64,000 bases of DNA, from assembly GCA_016794505.1 (NCBI GenBank), contig JAEUJZ010000152.1, positions 1-64,000 on the forward strand. The letters run 5' to 3'. The notes beneath the pieces are model-generated. The model searched no databases. It was not told the DNA's origin and was given only the letters and a program-made list of their open reading frames with translations. This document shows positions 36,114 to 45,116 of the stretch, piece by piece (the first letter of the stretch is position 1; the number at the start of each line of letters is the position of its first letter). The translations under genes were made by a program, and so were the position numbers. Source of the stretch: Myxococcales bacterium (lineage in GTDB: Bacteria > Myxococcota_A > Polyangia > Palsa-1104 > JAEUJZ01).

Positions 36114-37142
36114 GTGCCGTGTGCGACGCCTTCGCCGCCGCCTGTGCCTGTTCCGGTTTCTGCGCCTGTTCCGTCGGGCCGCAGGCGGGCCCTGCGCATC
36201 CTGCTTGCTGGGCTGGTCGTGGCCGGCTGTGCGGTGCTGCTCGCGAGTCGGGTGGAGGGGCCGCGGCTGCTTTTGGCCTTGCAGAGGGCCGACTGGACGC
36301 TGGTTCTCGTCGCTGCGCTGGCCAATCTGGGGCTGAATTTGGCGGTGCGCAGCGAGCGCTGGCGCGTCTTGCTTTTGCGTCTGCCGCAGGCGTCCGAGCC
36401 GATGGCCACCGTGCCGCTTTCGCGGGGGCGCCTGTGGTGGCTGTACCTTGCGCACTTGGCCGCCAACAACCTGCTGCCCGCCCGAGCCGGAGAAGCGCTG
36501 CGCGTCGTCGTGCTGTCGCGCTCGGCCGGCCTGTCGGTGTCGGGTCTGGTCGCGGTGCTTTTGGTTGAAAAAGGCGTCGAGACGCTAAGCATGGGCGTCG
36601 TCGCGGCCCTGCTTCTGGCCCTGTTTTCGCCGCCGGCCGCGCTGGTCGGCACGCTGCGCTGGATGCTGGGGCTGGGGCTGTTCTGCCTGGCCTTGGCGTT
36701 TGTTCTGGTGGGCTTTTCCGGGCGCGCCGAGGCGGTATCCGGGCGCGTGCGGGCGTTTGTCCGTTCGCTTCTGTCGGCCCTGCGGCTTTTGCATTCGTCG
36801 CGGCTGTGGGGGGCGGCGCTTGTGTATTCGTGGCTGTCCTTGGCCATCGATGTCGCGATGATCGGCCTGTGCCTGAGCTCGGTGGGCGTGTCGCTGCCGA
36901 TCGTCGATTGGCTGTTCGTGTTCTTGGCGCTTAACTTGGCGATTGCGCTGCCCGCGACTCCCGGACAAGTGGGGGTGATGGAGGCCGGGGCGGTGATTGC
37001 GCTGTCGCTTCTTGGCGTCGCTGGAAGTGACGCGCTGGCCTTTGCCCTGCTGTATCACGCGGCTCACATCCTACCGACGACCGTGCTGGGTATTCCGGCC
37101 CTGCTGCGACTGCGCCGCGCGGCGTCCGGGGCGTCTGCGTAG
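36114..37142 (+). CDS. flippase-like integral membrane protein (LPG-synthase TM / UPF0104 type)
   Basis: 342 residues; GTG start at 36114, Pro/Val-rich N-terminus, then about eight membrane helices. The family signature NNLLPARAGEALR lies near residue 125, with ALPATPGQVGVMEAGAV near 280. These helices match the membrane domain of lysylphosphatidylglycerol synthase (MprF) and AglD-like proteins, which flip modified lipids. No aminoacyl-transferase domain is attached. It is followed at 59 bp by an aminotransferase and then a radical SAM gene in the same direction, so it may export or flip the product those enzymes make. That link is inference. Confidence 0.88.
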   Translation: MPCATPSPPPVPVPVSAPVPSGRRRALRILLAGLVVAGCAVLLASRVEGPRLLLALQRADWTLVLVAALANLGLNLAVRSERWRVLLLRLPQASEPMATVPLSRGRLWWLYLAHLAANNLLPARAGEALRVVVLSRSAGLSVSGLVAVLLVEKGVETLSMGVVAALLLALFSPPAALVGTLRWMLGLGLFCLALAFVLVGFSGRAEAVSGRVRAFVRSLLSALRLLHSSRLWGAALVYSWLSLAIDVAMIGLCLSSVGVSLPIVDWLFVFLALNLAIALPATPGQVGVMEAGAVIALSLLGVAGSDALAFALLYHAAHILPTTVLGIPALLRLRRAASGASA

Positions 37143-37201
37143 TCGGCCGCAGCGCGACCCTAGCAAGTGCCTGACTGGCCGGGCTGTGATAGAGCATCTC
37201 G

Positions 37202-38647
37202 GTGAGTCGCGATCCTTTGTCTGCTGCACCGAGCTCGTCATCGCGTGGGGCCGAGCACACGCTGCCGCTGATTCCGACGCAAACGCTCTTGCGCGGCATC
37301 GCCCGCGGAGCCGACGTGCGCACCGAGATTCCCGGCCCGCAGTCCGTCGCTCTGCGCGCCCGCGAGTCGCCGTACCTTGCCCCTGGGACGCAGGCGCTGT
37401 CGCAGCTTGCCGGCTTGGCCTTCGCCCGCGGACAGGGGGCCCTTCTGCAGGACGTCGACGGCAACACGTTTATCGACTGGGTGGCGGGGATCGGGGTGGC
37501 CTCGATTGGGCATGGTCACCCCGCGCTTTCGCAGGCACTCTTCGATCAGGCCTCGCAGCTTAGCTGCGGCAGCTTTACGTCGGTGGCACGCGTCGAACTG
37601 CTGCAGCGCCTTGCGCAGCTGGCACCGCATCCCAGCCTGCGGCGCACGCAGCTATTTTCTGGCGGGGCCGAGGCGGTCGAGAGCGCGCTGCGCTTGGCGC
37701 GAGCCTATACGGGACACAGCGATGTGTTGTCGTTTTGGGGCGGCTTTCACGGCAAGACGGCCGGTGTCCTGGGTCTTATGGGCAGCGAGTTCAAGCAGGG
37801 CTTGGGGCCGCTTCCGACGGGGCACGTGCTGGCGCCTTATCCCGACTGCTATCGCTGTCCGTTTAAGCTCGCGCCGGCAAGCTGCGGCCTGCACTGTGTT
37901 GACTTCACGCAACAGGTGCTGCGCCTGAATGCCACGGGCCCTCTGGCGGCCATCCTCGTCGAGCCGATGCAGGGGACGGCCGGCAACCTGCTGCCCCCCG
38001 CCGGCTGGCTGCCCGCCATGTCCAAGCTTGCGCACGAGCACGGAGCCCTGCTGATTCTCGACGAGATGATCTGCGGCTTTGGTCGTACCGGCCGCATGTG
38101 GGGCCAGCAGCACTACGACGTTCATGGCGACATCGTCACCTTTGGCAAGGGCGTGGCCGCTGGCTTTCCGCTAAGTGGGCTTCTTTCCACCGATGCCATC
38201 GTCTCTGCCGAGCCGTGGTCGCGGCCGTCGTTTTCATCGTCGTCGTTCGGCGGCTTTCCCTTGGCGGCAGCGGCGGCCAATGCCGTTGTGCAGGTCATCG
38301 TCGAGCAGGATCTGCCGGGTCACGCTGCTGCGATGGGCGCTCGGCTTCTCGAACGGCTGCGCCCGCTGGTCGACAAGTACCCGATCGTCGGCCAGGTGCG
38401 CGGACAGGGCCTGCTTGTCGGCGTTGAGCTGGTCTGCGATCGCGGCACGCGTGCGCCGCTGCCCAAGGCGCAGTGCGAAGAGATCTTCCAGCGCTGCCTG
38501 CGTCGGGGGCTTCTGACCATGGCCTATGCTCCGCGCGTGCGCATCAACCCACCGCTTTGCATCACGGCGGAACAGATCGACGAGTCGGCGGCCATCTTTG
38601 ATGACGTGCTGGGGGATGTCTGTCGGCCTATGGCTCGTGGTGTCTGA
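37202..38647 (+). CDS. class III PLP-dependent aminotransferase
   Basis: 481 residues, GTG start at 37202. Class III (acetylornithine/4-aminobutyrate type) signatures are present: LQDVDGNTFIDWVAGIGVASIGHGHP, LFSGGAEAVESALRLAR, GGFHGKTAG, LILDEMICGFGRTGRMW and TFGKGVAAGFPLSG with the PLP lysine K316. It moves an amino group between an amino acid or amine and a 2-oxo acid, or acts as a mutase; the specificity is not clear. A small Cys cluster (CYRCPFKLAPASCGLHC) is a less usual insertion seen in some relatives. Its stop overlaps the start of the radical SAM gene by 1 bp (TGATG), so the two enzymes are co-translated and probably act in one pathway. Confidence 0.93.
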   Translation: MSRDPLSAAPSSSSRGAEHTLPLIPTQTLLRGIARGADVRTEIPGPQSVALRARESPYLAPGTQALSQLAGLAFARGQGALLQDVDGNTFIDWVAGIGVASIGHGHPALSQALFDQASQLSCGSFTSVARVELLQRLAQLAPHPSLRRTQLFSGGAEAVESALRLARAYTGHSDVLSFWGGFHGKTAGVLGLMGSEFKQGLGPLPTGHVLAPYPDCYRCPFKLAPASCGLHCVDFTQQVLRLNATGPLAAILVEPMQGTAGNLLPPAGWLPAMSKLAHEHGALLILDEMICGFGRTGRMWGQQHYDVHGDIVTFGKGVAAGFPLSGLLSTDAIVSAEPWSRPSFSSSSFGGFPLAAAAANAVVQVIVEQDLPGHAAAMGARLLERLRPLVDKYPIVGQVRGQGLLVGVELVCDRGTRAPLPKAQCEEIFQRCLRRGLLTMAYAPRVRINPPLCITAEQIDESAAIFDDVLGDVCRPMARGV

Positions 38648-39675
38648 TGGCGACGCAGGTGGCTGAGCTGGATCTGTCTTCGGCGGCCAGCGCCTGTGCG
38701 CTGTGGCGACGCAACCGGACGACGCTGGTGCACGATCTGGACGCAGGACGAACGCGCGTGCGCGGCATGCCGGCGCACATGAAGATCGAGCTTACGAACT
38801 TCTGCAACTTGGCGTGTCCGATGTGTCCGCATCCGCAGATGCAGCGCGCGGTGGGCACGATGCGCGAGTCGCTGTTTCGCAAGATCATCGACGAGAGCGC
38901 GCCCTATCTTGAGTTCGCGTATCTGCATCACTTGGGCGAGTCCCTGGTTGTGCGGCGCATCGGCGAGTTCATTCGCTATGGCCGCAGTCGCGGTGTGGCG
39001 ATGGGGCTTTCAACGAACGCGACCTTTTTGGATGCGCAAAAGAGCCGCCTGCTTTTAGAGAGCGGACTCGACTTCTTGGTCATCTCGCTCGACGCTGCGT
39101 CGGCCGAGACCTACCAGCGGATCCGCGTCGGCGGTGACTTTGCGACGACCTTGGCAAACACGCAGCGCTTCTTTGCCTTGAAGGAATCGATCGCGAACCA
39201 CACCACCGTGGTGGTGCAGATGATCGTGATGGAAGGCAACCGCCACGAGATCGACGACTTTGCGAAGACGTGGCAGGGCCACGTGATGATCAAAGAAGTG
39301 CGTGACTGGGCCGGGCAAGTGCCGCTGTCGATTCGCAGTCCACAGCGTGTCGAAAAGCTGCCTCCATGCCGCATGCCATGGACCGAGATCACCGTGCTTT
39401 GGGACGGCACCGTCGTGCCTTGCGCCAACCACTTCGAGAAGCTCAACGTGCTCGGCGATCTGCGGACGCAAAGCCTGGTCGATGTGTGGAACGGATCGCG
39501 CATGCAGGAGATGCGCCGCGTCCATCTGCAGGATGAAGTCGCGCGCATCCCGGTCTGCGCCACCTGCAGTCGTCACGCAATGGAAGGGCAGGACTTCATC
39601 GCGGTCGATCAGCTGACACAACGACTGCGAAGCTATGTGCGCAGCGATCTAACGCCGCGACCCGGTCTGTCGTAG
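38647..39675 (+). CDS. radical SAM/SPASM enzyme
   Basis: 342 residues. The [4Fe-4S]-SAM motif is CNLACPMC (C53, C57, C60) in the setting KIELTNFCNLACPMCPHP. A SPASM-type C-terminal region adds cysteines for one or two auxiliary clusters (LPPCRMPW, GTVVPCANHF, PVCATCSRH). Related proteins modify peptides, sugars or lipids by radical chemistry. It is coupled to the upstream aminotransferase by a 1-bp overlap and follows a flippase-like gene, so the substrate may be a lipid or cell-envelope molecule; no precursor-peptide ORF was seen nearby. The gene ends 33 bp from the convergent TonB receptor gene. Confidence 0.93.
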   Translation: MATQVAELDLSSAASACALWRRNRTTLVHDLDAGRTRVRGMPAHMKIELTNFCNLACPMCPHPQMQRAVGTMRESLFRKIIDESAPYLEFAYLHHLGESLVVRRIGEFIRYGRSRGVAMGLSTNATFLDAQKSRLLLESGLDFLVISLDAASAETYQRIRVGGDFATTLANTQRFFALKESIANHTTVVVQMIVMEGNRHEIDDFAKTWQGHVMIKEVRDWAGQVPLSIRSPQRVEKLPPCRMPWTEITVLWDGTVVPCANHFEKLNVLGDLRTQSLVDVWNGSRMQEMRRVHLQDEVARIPVCATCSRHAMEGQDFIAVDQLTQRLRSYVRSDLTPRPGLS

Positions 39676-39708
39676 CGTCGCCCGCTTGAGATTGAACCCG
39701 GCGCGGTG

Positions 39709-42198
39709 TTACCAGGGCTTGCCGCCGACTTGGAGGAAGAAGGACCAGCCAGGGATCGGGGTTGGGGTGGTTTCCAGCGTCGGGGCGACGTCATAGAAGG
39801 GGTCGGGATAGTACGCGCGCTGGTTGAGCACGTTGTAGAAGTTCACGCTGGTCCACAGGCGGTTGCGCAGGAAGCGAGCGCGGGCCCCCAGGTTCAGCTG
39901 TGCCTGCGGTGGCAGACGATCAAACGTGATGTCGCTGAAGTTGCCGATGGTGACCAGCGCGCCCGAGCCAGGCGGGTTTTCCGTCGTGGTGCTGCGGAAG
40001 CGGTTGGGATCGTCGTAGGAGCTGACGAGGAGCAGCGTGCCGTTGAGATCCAGCCAGCTTGGAATCAGCGGCAACACCCAGCCCAAGGACAGCGTGTGCT
40101 GCGGCATCGAGCGCAGCAAGCCGCGGTCGTTCGTCTGGATGTGCAAGAAGGTGTAGCCGAGAGTCCAGGTGCTCTCGCCCGCGTAGAGCTTGGCAGCGGC
40201 TTCGACCGAGTGGATGTGTCGCTGCGAGGGCGCGTTGTCGCGGCCATCTTGCCGGCGGTTCGAGTACGAACCCTGCGAGATCACGATCAAGCCTTTTAGC
40301 TGCGTATAGGCGTAGTCGACGCGAAGCTGAAGCGCGCGGATGGGGCCGATGTTGCGCAGTACGCGGGCGTTCCATTCGCCCTGAAAGGCCTGGCTGTCTT
40401 CGTTGCTCAGCTGACGGTTGCCACCGAACTGCACGGCGGCACCGTTCGAGTCGGTGTTGTTAAACACGGGCGAGCGAAAACCACCCGCGTAGTTGGCCTT
40501 GAGGTGCATCTCGCGCCAGAAGTTCCAGACGATCGCGGCGCTGCCGAGAAGCTGGCCGTTGCCTCCGATGGGGGCTCCGCGATACGCGCGCTGACCCAAG
40601 CCAGCTTGATAGCGGATACCGCCGTCGATGGTCAGGCGAGAAAACGGCCGGAACTGATCCGACACGTACAAGGCCACGGTCGTACGGCTCGCGCTAAAGA
40701 TGAAAGGCACCGGGCAATCGGGGACGAACTGCAGATTGCTCAGCGTGCTGCCACTGGCGAGTGGACAGTTCAGCGGCAGTCGCGACGGCAGCGTGCTCTC
40801 GGGCGGGAGCATCGCCGCGACTTGCGCCGACAAGCCCTCGGTCTCGGCATAGCGGAAGTGCAGATCGGCCTGCGGTACCCATTCGTGAAAGACGTCGCCG
40901 CCGAACAAGAGCTTATTGCGGGCGGGCAGCGCGGCGTCTCCGTCGACACTGAAGCCGGCGCGGTAACTTTCGACGGGCGTATTCAGCGTCAAGCCAGGCG
41001 GATTGGGCCGCGTGCCAGGCAGGATGACAAAGTCGATCTCGCGTCGGAACTGAACGGCGTACAGCTTGGCGTCCACACCCAAGCGATCACGCAGAAAGCG
41101 ATCTTTGTACTGCGCGGTCACAAAGCGTTCGAACCCGTTGGTCAGGTTGCGTTGCGGCGTTGGGACCGACATGCCGGTCAGCGGATCGAATGCGCCGTTG
41201 GCCAGGTTGTTGCCCGTGCTCAGCGACGTATTTTGCACGCCGAACGGCGCCGAATAGTAAAGAGTGACCGGGCCGATGCTCAGCTTGCCATTTAGGTTGA
41301 TCAGCCAAGCGCGAGCGGGGTTGCTGCTCGATAGATCGCTCCACACTTGCGGGCCGGGGGGCGAGGGCGCGGCGCTGCGCGTGACCGTGAGCAAGCCTGG
41401 CAGCGACGGCGGCAGCCACGTCTCGGCCGAGAAGTGCTGCACGATGCTGATCTTGGGGCCGCGCTTGGGACGGAAGCTCTTTCCGAACAGCACCCAGGCG
41501 CGGAAGTCTTCGCGGGTGCCTTCGCCGTGCCCACCGCCAAAGCCCATCTCGACACCGTTGATATCGTCGGCGTCTTTGCTGACCAAGTTGATGATGCCGA
41601 GGAACGAGTTCGCGCCCCACAGCACACCGCCCGGTCCGTTCACCACTTCGACGACCTTCAGCGTCTCAAGCGGGATGATGCGACCTAGCTGCGTCAAGTT
41701 CAGCGCGGGGTCGAACATCGACACGCCGTCGCGCAGCAGCAGCGATGCTTGCGCCGTCCCGCGCACCAGCGAGAAGGGGAACAAAGTGCCACCCGTCGTC
41801 GTGGTGTGCCAGCCGGGGATTGTCTCAAGCACTTGTGTCAGCGTGCGATAGCCACGTGCCTGTATCTCATCGGCGCGCACAACGGTAATGATCGAGGGCG
41901 CTTCTGCGACGGTGGTAACTGACTTGGCAGCCGAGAGCACGCGATCGGCGATGTCGAGATCACCGCCCGAGTCGCTGCTGGGTCCGGCCTTGCTTCCGCT
42001 TTCGCTGGGTGGCTCAGGATCGGGCAGCAGCACGTCAAAACTGGAATCGGTGACACTGCGCTGGCTCGTCGGACTCTTCTTGGCTTCGCCGCCACCTGGA
42101 TCGCCCTGTGCCCACGCGGAAGCAACATCGATCAGGCTGGCTGCGAGCAACGCGGCTGCACCCACGGTTTGCATAGAACGATGGCGAAGGGCAGACAT
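39709..42198 (-). CDS. TonB-dependent outer-membrane receptor
   Basis: 829 residues from the ATG at 42198, which overlaps the stop of the upstream gene (ATGA). The signal peptide (AALLAASLIDVASAWAQG) is followed by a Ser/Pro/Gly-rich stretch and a plug domain (about 90-225: VTTVAEAPSIITVVRADEIQARGYRTLTQVLETIPG, LLRDGVSMFDPA, VVEVVNGPGGVLWGANSFLGIINLVSK). A 22-strand barrel ends in the aromatic-rich VGGKPW. A loop with LPLNCPLASG and FVPDCP could form a disulfide. Such receptors import siderophores, cobalamin, sugars or metal complexes; no ligand can be assigned. It is the third gene of a translationally coupled operon with a barrel protein and a lipoprotein. Confidence 0.95.
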   Translation of the reverse strand: MSALRHRSMQTVGAAALLAASLIDVASAWAQGDPGGGEAKKSPTSQRSVTDSSFDVLLPDPEPPSESGSKAGPSSDSGGDLDIADRVLSAAKSVTTVAEAPSIITVVRADEIQARGYRTLTQVLETIPGWHTTTTGGTLFPFSLVRGTAQASLLLRDGVSMFDPALNLTQLGRIIPLETLKVVEVVNGPGGVLWGANSFLGIINLVSKDADDINGVEMGFGGGHGEGTREDFRAWVLFGKSFRPKRGPKISIVQHFSAETWLPPSLPGLLTVTRSAAPSPPGPQVWSDLSSSNPARAWLINLNGKLSIGPVTLYYSAPFGVQNTSLSTGNNLANGAFDPLTGMSVPTPQRNLTNGFERFVTAQYKDRFLRDRLGVDAKLYAVQFRREIDFVILPGTRPNPPGLTLNTPVESYRAGFSVDGDAALPARNKLLFGGDVFHEWVPQADLHFRYAETEGLSAQVAAMLPPESTLPSRLPLNCPLASGSTLSNLQFVPDCPVPFIFSASRTTVALYVSDQFRPFSRLTIDGGIRYQAGLGQRAYRGAPIGGNGQLLGSAAIVWNFWREMHLKANYAGGFRSPVFNNTDSNGAAVQFGGNRQLSNEDSQAFQGEWNARVLRNIGPIRALQLRVDYAYTQLKGLIVISQGSYSNRRQDGRDNAPSQRHIHSVEAAAKLYAGESTWTLGYTFLHIQTNDRGLLRSMPQHTLSLGWVLPLIPSWLDLNGTLLLVSSYDDPNRFRSTTTENPPGSGALVTIGNFSDITFDRLPPQAQLNLGARARFLRNRLWTSVNFYNVLNQRAYYPDPFYDVAPTLETTPTPIPGWSFFLQVGGKPW

Positions 42199-43295
42199 CA
42201 GCGCAGTCCCCCTTCCCGTGGCGAGAGTGAATACGAGAAGCCGACCAGCAGCCGGCCTTGGGCGTTGCGCTCGCTGCTGCTCACCAGTCCTCCGCCTCCT
42301 GCGATGTATAAGCGCCACTTATCGAGAGCGCGGAAGTACACGGTGCCCAGCAGCGTGGCCAAGGGGGTGGCAAACTGCGGCTCGGCACCAATGGGGATAT
42401 GGCCAATGCCTTCGAGGCCCAGCGAGATCAGTCGGTGCAAGAACACCGTCGCTCCGGCGCCCCAGGTCAGCTCGGGCATGGTCTGGTATCGCGCGATCCC
42501 CATGCTGTTGTAGCCGTCGTACAAGACCGCGCTGCCGCGCACGATGGCGCCGAAGTTGAGCGCAATATTCAAGCGCGACGCCATGATTCCAAACAGCAGC
42601 TTGGGTCGAAACGTCGCCGTCCGCTCGCCGAGGAAGCTGGCGCGATCACCAAAGGGCAGCGTGAGATCGAGCAGCGTTCCAAGCTCGACATGCTTGCTGG
42701 TGAAAAAGCGAACCTTGACCGCCAGGCGTGGGTCGCGCAGACCGCTTCGGGCAATGTCGATGCTCTGCCGGGGCTCACCGCGATACAGGCCGCTGGTCTG
42801 CGTGCTCGCTAGACGGTTGGGGGCGATCGGCGGGCTGACCACGGTGGACAGGCCGAGCACTTCTTCGTCGTAGGTATTGGCGCCCACCGGCATGACGGCA
42901 GCAATTGACAGCCACTTGGTCAGACCGAAAAAGAAACCAAGGTCGAGCGTGAATTGGTTGCCGATTAGGTTGGCGCGCGTCTGATCGGCGCCGCTTGGCG
43001 GGATCGACAAGGTCGGCGAAAACGGGTTGCGCGCCCAGCCGAACGTCGTCTGAATGCCGAACTCGTACTGCTGCGGCGTCTGCGCTCGCTCGACGGTGAT
43101 CATGCTGTACGCGTCAGTCGACTGTGGCGTCAGCATGAGGTCAAAGCTGCGATCGGCGCGTGCAGGATTTCCGGCAAGCGATAGGAACAGAGTGGCTGCC
43201 AGACAGAACACACGGCTCGTGGGAAGTCGTTGGCCCGATCGCACGAGCTGCTGCCGTGGGTTGGCTTGACGATGCAGATCCATAGGCCCTGACAT
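42198..43295 (-). CDS. outer-membrane beta-barrel protein of unknown function
   Basis: 365 residues from the ATG at 43295, which overlaps the upstream lipoprotein stop by 4 bp (a second ATG at 43283 is possible). A signal peptide (FCLAATLFLSLAGNPARA) precedes a strand-rich sequence with regular alternation of aromatic and small residues (FDLMLTPQSTDAYSMITVERA, LGFFFGLTKWLSIAAVMPVGA, VELGTLLDLTLPFGDR, LFGIMASRLNIALNFGAIVRGSAVLYD). It ends in FSYSLSPREGGLR. This fits a transporter-like or porin-like barrel. Function is unknown; position between a lipoprotein and a TonB receptor suggests joint action in uptake at the outer membrane. Confidence 0.85.
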   Translation of the reverse strand: MSGPMDLHRQANPRQQLVRSGQRLPTSRVFCLAATLFLSLAGNPARADRSFDLMLTPQSTDAYSMITVERAQTPQQYEFGIQTTFGWARNPFSPTLSIPPSGADQTRANLIGNQFTLDLGFFFGLTKWLSIAAVMPVGANTYDEEVLGLSTVVSPPIAPNRLASTQTSGLYRGEPRQSIDIARSGLRDPRLAVKVRFFTSKHVELGTLLDLTLPFGDRASFLGERTATFRPKLLFGIMASRLNIALNFGAIVRGSAVLYDGYNSMGIARYQTMPELTWGAGATVFLHRLISLGLEGIGHIPIGAEPQFATPLATLLGTVYFRALDKWRLYIAGGGGLVSSSERNAQGRLLVGFSYSLSPREGGLR

Positions 43296-44434
43296 CAGTC
43301 CAGACTCGATTCGAGGTTGGTGAGGATCGCAGCCGTCCCGACGTTGGTCGGCAGCCCCATAGCATCGACATAAACGGGGGGATTCAGCATCGGGTTGGCG
43401 TTCGCGCGCACCACCATGCGGATCACACCGCGCCCGCTGCTGGCGTCTGGCTGACGTACCCCTTGGAACAGAATCCGCGTCAGCGCCGGACTGCTGGGCG
43501 GCGACTGCGTCCATGGCAGCTCCAGCGTAACTAGCAGCTCTTCGATCGAGCCCAGCTTGGCGGGGGCCGAGAACGTGATGCCGCTGAAGCTCTGGTTAGG
43601 CAGCCCCGGCGTCACCGTCGAGCTGGTGCTGAAGCTGAAGAATCCGAACAGCGTCCCCGAAAGCGGCTTGGTGTACTGCCGCGGGTTGCCGACATAGAAG
43701 TTGAGGTTGAGCACGTTGCGCTCAGGCACAGCGCCCTTTCCCGACTTGCGATAGGTCGTGCATTGCTCGAAGCGCGCTCGCGAGGCCGCCGGGTCCTCGA
43801 CATTGGCGGCGCTGATCGCGGGCAAGCTGCGTCGCGGATCGTTCGCCTCGTCGGGGTTGTGCCGCACCAAGGCCAAAAGCGGGCTGGGCGCTAGGCCGCG
43901 GATTGTGCTGTCGACCGCGTCAAAGGCGGTCGTGGGCGAGGTCACCTTGCGCGCCTGAACAACCAAGCCGAGCTGCAGCTGATCGGCAGTGGTCCCATCG
44001 GTGACGATCTGTGCCTTGCGCGAAAACATCTGCGCACCACAGACCTCTTTGCTTTCTTGCTCGGTAAAGCAGACTTCGTCGTCCCCGTCGATGCCACGAA
44101 TCAGGCAGCTGTCGTTGGGGTTAATGGCCTGCACGACCTGAAAGCCCGGAAAGCTGTCGGGCGAGTCATTTCCCACGTCCGCCGCTAGGCGGATGTACTG
44201 ACTCGATCCGCCGTCGGTAACGCGGGCCCACATCTGCAAGTGAACTGGAATCGTCCCACCCATTGGGTTGGGCAACACAAGCGGGACAGGAAGCGCCGGA
44301 GGCAGCGCGATCGCCAGTGCCACCACCGAGCCCGAAAAGGCATCGCAGCCTGACTGCGACAACAGCGACAGCGGGGCGAGCAGAGCCCCGGCTCGCGCCC
44401 AGCTTTTCAATGCGTTTCGCGCCGATGCTCTCAC
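43295..44434 (-). CDS. lipoprotein, first gene of the TonB-receptor operon
   Basis: 379 residues if translation starts at the GTG at 44434; a TTG at 44470 would add 12 residues but overlaps a TTGACA promoter element. The N-terminus is MRASARNALKSW followed by a hydrophobic core and LLSQSGC, a plausible lipobox. The mature protein has two likely disulfide pairs (NDSCLIRG, DEVCFTEQ, SKEVCGAQ and FEQCTTYR) and a beta-rich second half (NVLNLNFYVGNPRQYTKPLSG, ELLVTLELPW). No known family is recognised. It may be a surface or periplasmic partner of the barrel and TonB receptor. Both downstream genes are coupled by ATGA overlaps. Confidence 0.8.
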   Translation of the reverse strand: MRASARNALKSWARAGALLAPLSLLSQSGCDAFSGSVVALAIALPPALPVPLVLPNPMGGTIPVHLQMWARVTDGGSSQYIRLAADVGNDSPDSFPGFQVVQAINPNDSCLIRGIDGDDEVCFTEQESKEVCGAQMFSRKAQIVTDGTTADQLQLGLVVQARKVTSPTTAFDAVDSTIRGLAPSPLLALVRHNPDEANDPRRSLPAISAANVEDPAASRARFEQCTTYRKSGKGAVPERNVLNLNFYVGNPRQYTKPLSGTLFGFFSFSTSSTVTPGLPNQSFSGITFSAPAKLGSIEELLVTLELPWTQSPPSSPALTRILFQGVRQPDASSGRGVIRMVVRANANPMLNPPVYVDAMGLPTNVGTAAILTNLESSLD

Positions 44435-44440
44435 ATAAGC

Positions 44441-44470
44441 AGCGTACTGACCTACAACTACCTGTGTCAA
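44441..44470 (-). promoter_or_regulatory. putative promoter of the lipoprotein/barrel/TonB operon
   Basis: On the minus strand TTGACA (44470-44465), 18 bp, then TACGCT (44446-44441). If used, transcription would begin near the GTG at 44434, giving a leaderless or nearly leaderless mRNA, in line with the lack of a clear Shine-Dalgarno. Confidence 0.35.
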
Positions 44471-44557
44471 TCAACGCGGCACGGCGATCTTGCAGCGTCT
44501 CAGCGCGCGTACCCGGAATGCTGGCGCCGCGAGTTGATACAATGTCTTCCTTCAGCT

Positions 44558-45031
44558 ATGTCCGCGCAGCAGAGTCAAGGGGGAGAGCCGGCGGATCTGG
44601 TCGGCACAACCATCAACGATCGCTATCAGATCGTCGAGCGCCTAAGTGAAGGGGGCATGGGCGTGGTGTATCGCGCTCAGCACACCGTCCTGCAGAGCCC
44701 ATTCGCGATCAAGGTGCTGCTGCATCCGCAGATGAAGAAAGCGCAGCAGCGCTTTCTGATGGAGGCTCGGCTCGCCAGCAAGATCAATCACCCCAATACG
44801 GTCTACATCGCGGACTTTGGTGTCTTGCCGGATGACCGACCGTACTTGGCCATGGAATTTCTTTCCGGCCCGACGCTGGCCAGCATGATCAAGGCCGGCC
44901 CCATGGACGAGCTGCGCGCAGCCCAGATCTGCCTGCAGATCGCCCGCGGTCTGCAAGCGGTTCACGACAAAGGAATCATTCACTGCGCACCCAAGCAGAA
45001 AAAGATCGCGTCGGAGAAGGTCGGGCGCTGA
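44558..45031 (+). pseudogene. truncated Ser/Thr kinase, broken at the catalytic loop
   Basis: From an ATG at 44558 the first 135 codons are a normal kinase N-lobe and start of the C-lobe: INDRYQIVERLSEGGMGVVYRA, FAIKVL, FLMEARLASKINHPN, YLAMEFLSGPTL and LQAVHDKGIIH. At the HRDLKPEN position the sequence instead reads HCAPKQKKI, and a TGA follows after ten more codons, for 157 residues in all. The catalytic Asp, Asn and DFG are missing. About 79 nt after the loop, GAT TTC GCG GAC TTG GCG ATG (from 45060) faintly resembles a decayed DFGLA segment in a shifted frame, so this may be an eroded gene. It could instead be a real ATP-binding fragment. It ends convergently against the crotonase gene. 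Confidence 0.7.
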
Positions 45032-45116
45032 GAGCTGCGGAACGGTCTCGGAACGCTGCGATTTCGCGGACTTGGCGATGTGTTCCGACGAGGAACGAGC
45101 GAGCACGTCGGAGCAG

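Noticed and set aside
44435..44470. TTG start for the TonB-operon lipoprotein
   Set aside because: The TTG belongs to a TTGACA promoter-like element, and the GTG at 44434 gives a better signal peptide.
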